A stretch of DNA of 54,281 nucleotides, from contig JBGPKK010000011.1 in NCBI GenBank assembly GCA_041485905.1, positions 1 to 54,281 of the forward strand, given 5' to 3'. Shown here piece after piece: positions 52,515 through 54,281 of this stretch (position 1 is the first letter of the stretch; each line of letters starts with the position of its first letter). This DNA is from JAHFUI01 sp041485905 (GTDB lineage: Bacteria; Acidobacteriota; Vicinamibacteria; Vicinamibacterales; CAVVIG01). The position numbers and the translations under genes are program-made. Under the pieces are notes generated by a model that had not been told where the DNA came from, searched no databases, and saw only the letters and a list, made by a program, of their open reading frames with translations.

Positions 52515-54281
52515 ATGGCTCGCCGTGGATTCACGATCATCTTCACCCTGCTCGCCGTCGCGCTGGTTGTGTCGGTTGCCGGCTTCGCCATGCTCTATCT
52601 CGTGCTCGGCCGCGAGCCCGCGGTGCCCGGCAACGCCGTGCTCGTGCTGCGCGTCGGCGGCAATCTTGCCGAGCTGGCGCCCGCCGACGTCGTCGGCTAC
52701 CTGCGCGGCGCGAAGACGCCCACCGTGCGATCCGTCATCGACGATTTGCGCAAGGCCAAGGTCGACGCGCGCATCCGCGCCGTGCTCCTGAAGCCGACCG
52801 GATTCGACTCGCCGTTCTGGGGGAAGGTGCAGGAGATTCGCGACGCCGTGCTCGACTTCAGGAAGTCGGGCAAGCCGGTGTACGCGTATCTCGAGTTCGG
52901 GGGCGACCGCGAATACTACCTCGCCACCGCGGCCGACAAAGTCTTTCTGATGCCGTCGAGCACCCTCGAGTTGAGCGGCGTGGCCACCTACGAACTGTTT
53001 CTGCGCGGCACGCTCGACAAGATTGGCGCGTATCCCGATCTGCATCACATCGGCGACTACAAGACGTACAGCAACACGTTCACGGAAAAGGGCTACACGA
53101 AGGCGCACAAGGAGATGGACGAATCGCTGAACCGGGACCTCTACGGGCAGCTCGTGCGCGGGATCGCCGACGGACGGAAGAAAGACGAAGCCGCGGTCCG
53201 CCAGCTGCTAGACGAGGGTCCGTTCCTGCCGGAAGACGCGCTGCGCGCCGGCCTGGTGGACGATGTGGCCTACGAGGATCAGGTGAACGAGAAGCTGGGA
53301 AGCGCCCGGGGCGAGCGGCACGTGGACGGAGACGACTACGCGCGCATCAGCACCAGCTCGCTCGGTCTCAACAGAGGGCCGCGCATTGCGGTGATCTATG
53401 CGTCGGGCACGATCAACAGCGGCAAGAGCGGCTACGATCCGGTCAACGGTGCCATCGTCGGGTCCGACACGCTGAGCGAGTACATCCGACAGGCGCGGCG
53501 CGACAGCTCGGTGCGCGCGATCGTGCTCCGCATCGACAGCCCGGGCGGATCGGCGTCGGCGTCTGACGCGATCTGGCGCGAGCTGATGCTGGCGCGCAAC
53601 GAACGCTCGGATCGGCCCTTGATTGCGTCGATGTCGGATCTGGCGGCGTCTGGCGGGTACTACATCGCCATGCCGGCGCAGGTGATCGTGGCGCAGCCCT
53701 CGACGCTGACCGGGTCGATCGGCGTCGTCGGCGGCAAGTACGTCACCGGCGGCGTCTACGAGAAGCTCGGCGCGCGGATCGAATCGACCAGCATCGGCCG
53801 GCACGCCGAGATCAATTCGCCGGCGCGTCGGTACAATCCCGAAGAGCTGAAAAAACTGCAGGCGGAGCTCCAGGCCTTCTACGATCAATTCGTCGAGAAA
53901 GTCGCCGAATCGCGCCACAGTCAGCCGGAGAAGATCGACGCGCTCGCGCAGGGACGGGTCTGGACCGGCCGGCAGGCGAAGGAAAACGGTCTGGTCGATG
54001 AGCTCGGCGGCCTGGATCGCGCCATTGCGGTCGCCAAGCAGCGCGCGAAGATTCCCCTCGAGAGCGATGTGGAGCTGGTGGTGTATCCGCCGCGCAAGAG
54101 CTTCTACGAGCTCGTGTCCGAGCAGCTCTCGGGGTCGAGCGACCAGATGGCCCTGAGCGCGTGGATGGGCGCGAACCTGACGAAAGGGGAGCTCGAGGCG
54201 CTGCGGATCCTGCGCGGTCCGGTGGCGACCTTCCACCGCGGGGAACCGCTGGCGCTCATGCCGTTCACCTTCTTACGGTGA
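52515..54281 (+). CDS. sppA: Signal peptide peptidase SppA, 67K type
   Basis: 588 residues, the double-domain length of E. coli SppA. One N-terminal membrane helix (about 7-29) anchors it, facing the periplasm. The N-terminal half carries the general base Lys in HHIGDYKTYSNTFTEKGYTK; the C-terminal half carries IVLRIDSPGGSASASD and the nucleophile Ser in MSDLAASGGYYIAM. It degrades signal peptides left in the membrane. GAGG lies 8 nt before the ATG at 52515, and TATACT at 52457-52462 is the best -10; the frame up to 52353 crosses that promoter. The stop codon is the last three bases of the window, so the gene is complete. Confidence 0.95.
   Translation: MARRGFTIIFTLLAVALVVSVAGFAMLYLVLGREPAVPGNAVLVLRVGGNLAELAPADVVGYLRGAKTPTVRSVIDDLRKAKVDARIRAVLLKPTGFDSPFWGKVQEIRDAVLDFRKSGKPVYAYLEFGGDREYYLATAADKVFLMPSSTLELSGVATYELFLRGTLDKIGAYPDLHHIGDYKTYSNTFTEKGYTKAHKEMDESLNRDLYGQLVRGIADGRKKDEAAVRQLLDEGPFLPEDALRAGLVDDVAYEDQVNEKLGSARGERHVDGDDYARISTSSLGLNRGPRIAVIYASGTINSGKSGYDPVNGAIVGSDTLSEYIRQARRDSSVRAIVLRIDSPGGSASASDAIWRELMLARNERSDRPLIASMSDLAASGGYYIAMPAQVIVAQPSTLTGSIGVVGGKYVTGGVYEKLGARIESTSIGRHAEINSPARRYNPEELKKLQAELQAFYDQFVEKVAESRHSQPEKIDALAQGRVWTGRQAKENGLVDELGGLDRAIAVAKQRAKIPLESDVELVVYPPRKSFYELVSEQLSGSSDQMALSAWMGANLTKGELEALRILRGPVATFHRGEPLALMPFTFLR

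Overview
The window looks like chromosomal DNA of an Acidobacteriota bacterium, most likely a soil member of the Vicinamibacteria. This rests on gene content, not on a marker gene, since there is no rRNA: high GC with strong third-position bias, a VWFA-related acidobacterial-domain protein, a PadR regulator paired with a 900-residue duplicated orphan (ADOP-type) ABC permease, four PQQ propeller dehydrogenases and many secreted hypothetical proteins. No phage, plasmid, transposase, integrase or CRISPR gene was seen. The only RNA gene found is a tRNA-Leu(CAG).

Layout. 1-8.5 kb: a truncated membrane protein, a MidA-type methyltransferase, an HtrA/Do protease and an M24 aminopeptidase on the minus strand, then the VWFA and PrcB-like pair on the plus strand and two small minus-strand genes. 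8.6-13 kb: a VOC protein, an alpha-glucan phosphorylase coupled to a threonine dehydratase, and a DUF421 membrane protein. 13-19.3 kb (plus): a YncE propeller/phosphoesterase fusion, an LTA-synthase-like membrane enzyme with an N-terminal Ig-like domain, an outer-membrane-type protein and a DUF3617-like protein. 19.4-23.7 kb (minus): an operon of S9 peptidase, PIG-L deacetylase lipoprotein and HGSNAT-like membrane acetyltransferase. 23.7-25.4 kb (plus): a small membrane protein and a bactofilin-like membrane protein. 25.5-30.5 kb (minus): two tandem PQQ glucose-dehydrogenase-like enzymes and a periplasmic peroxiredoxin. 30.6-31.6 kb (plus): an M15 peptidase with an EF-hand-like loop. 31.6-36.3 kb (minus): a probable operon of an unknown secreted protein, a substrate-binding/permease fusion, an ABC ATPase and an aromatic amino acid decarboxylase type enzyme; a divergent paralogue of the unknown protein follows. 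37.6-40.2 kb (minus): a TMTC-like TPR membrane protein and a DUF6152 protein. 40.4-44.8 kb (plus): PadR, ADOP permease and an NHL-repeat protein. 44.8-49.8 kb (minus): a tight operon of di-haem cytochrome c, two PQQ alcohol-dehydrogenase-type enzymes and a dienelactone hydrolase. 50-54.3 kb: a lectin-like secreted protein, an acidobacterial hypothetical, a small protein, the tRNA and SppA.

The most unusual aspect is non-coding. Many gene borders carry a short dyad built from degenerate copies of one short word, with a different word at each site. A second class consists of GC-rich REP-like hairpins, often in doublets. Several elements lie inside open reading frames without breaking them, or supply the start, the C-terminus or the stop codon of a neighbour. 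One REP hairpin followed by six T residues forms an intrinsic terminator. At least seven genes have a -10 hexamer ending 6-8 nt before the initiation codon, which is the geometry of leaderless transcripts. The two PQQ alcohol-dehydrogenase paralogues carry the extra Asp of lanthanide-type enzymes but have Asp in place of a conserved Glu metal ligand.
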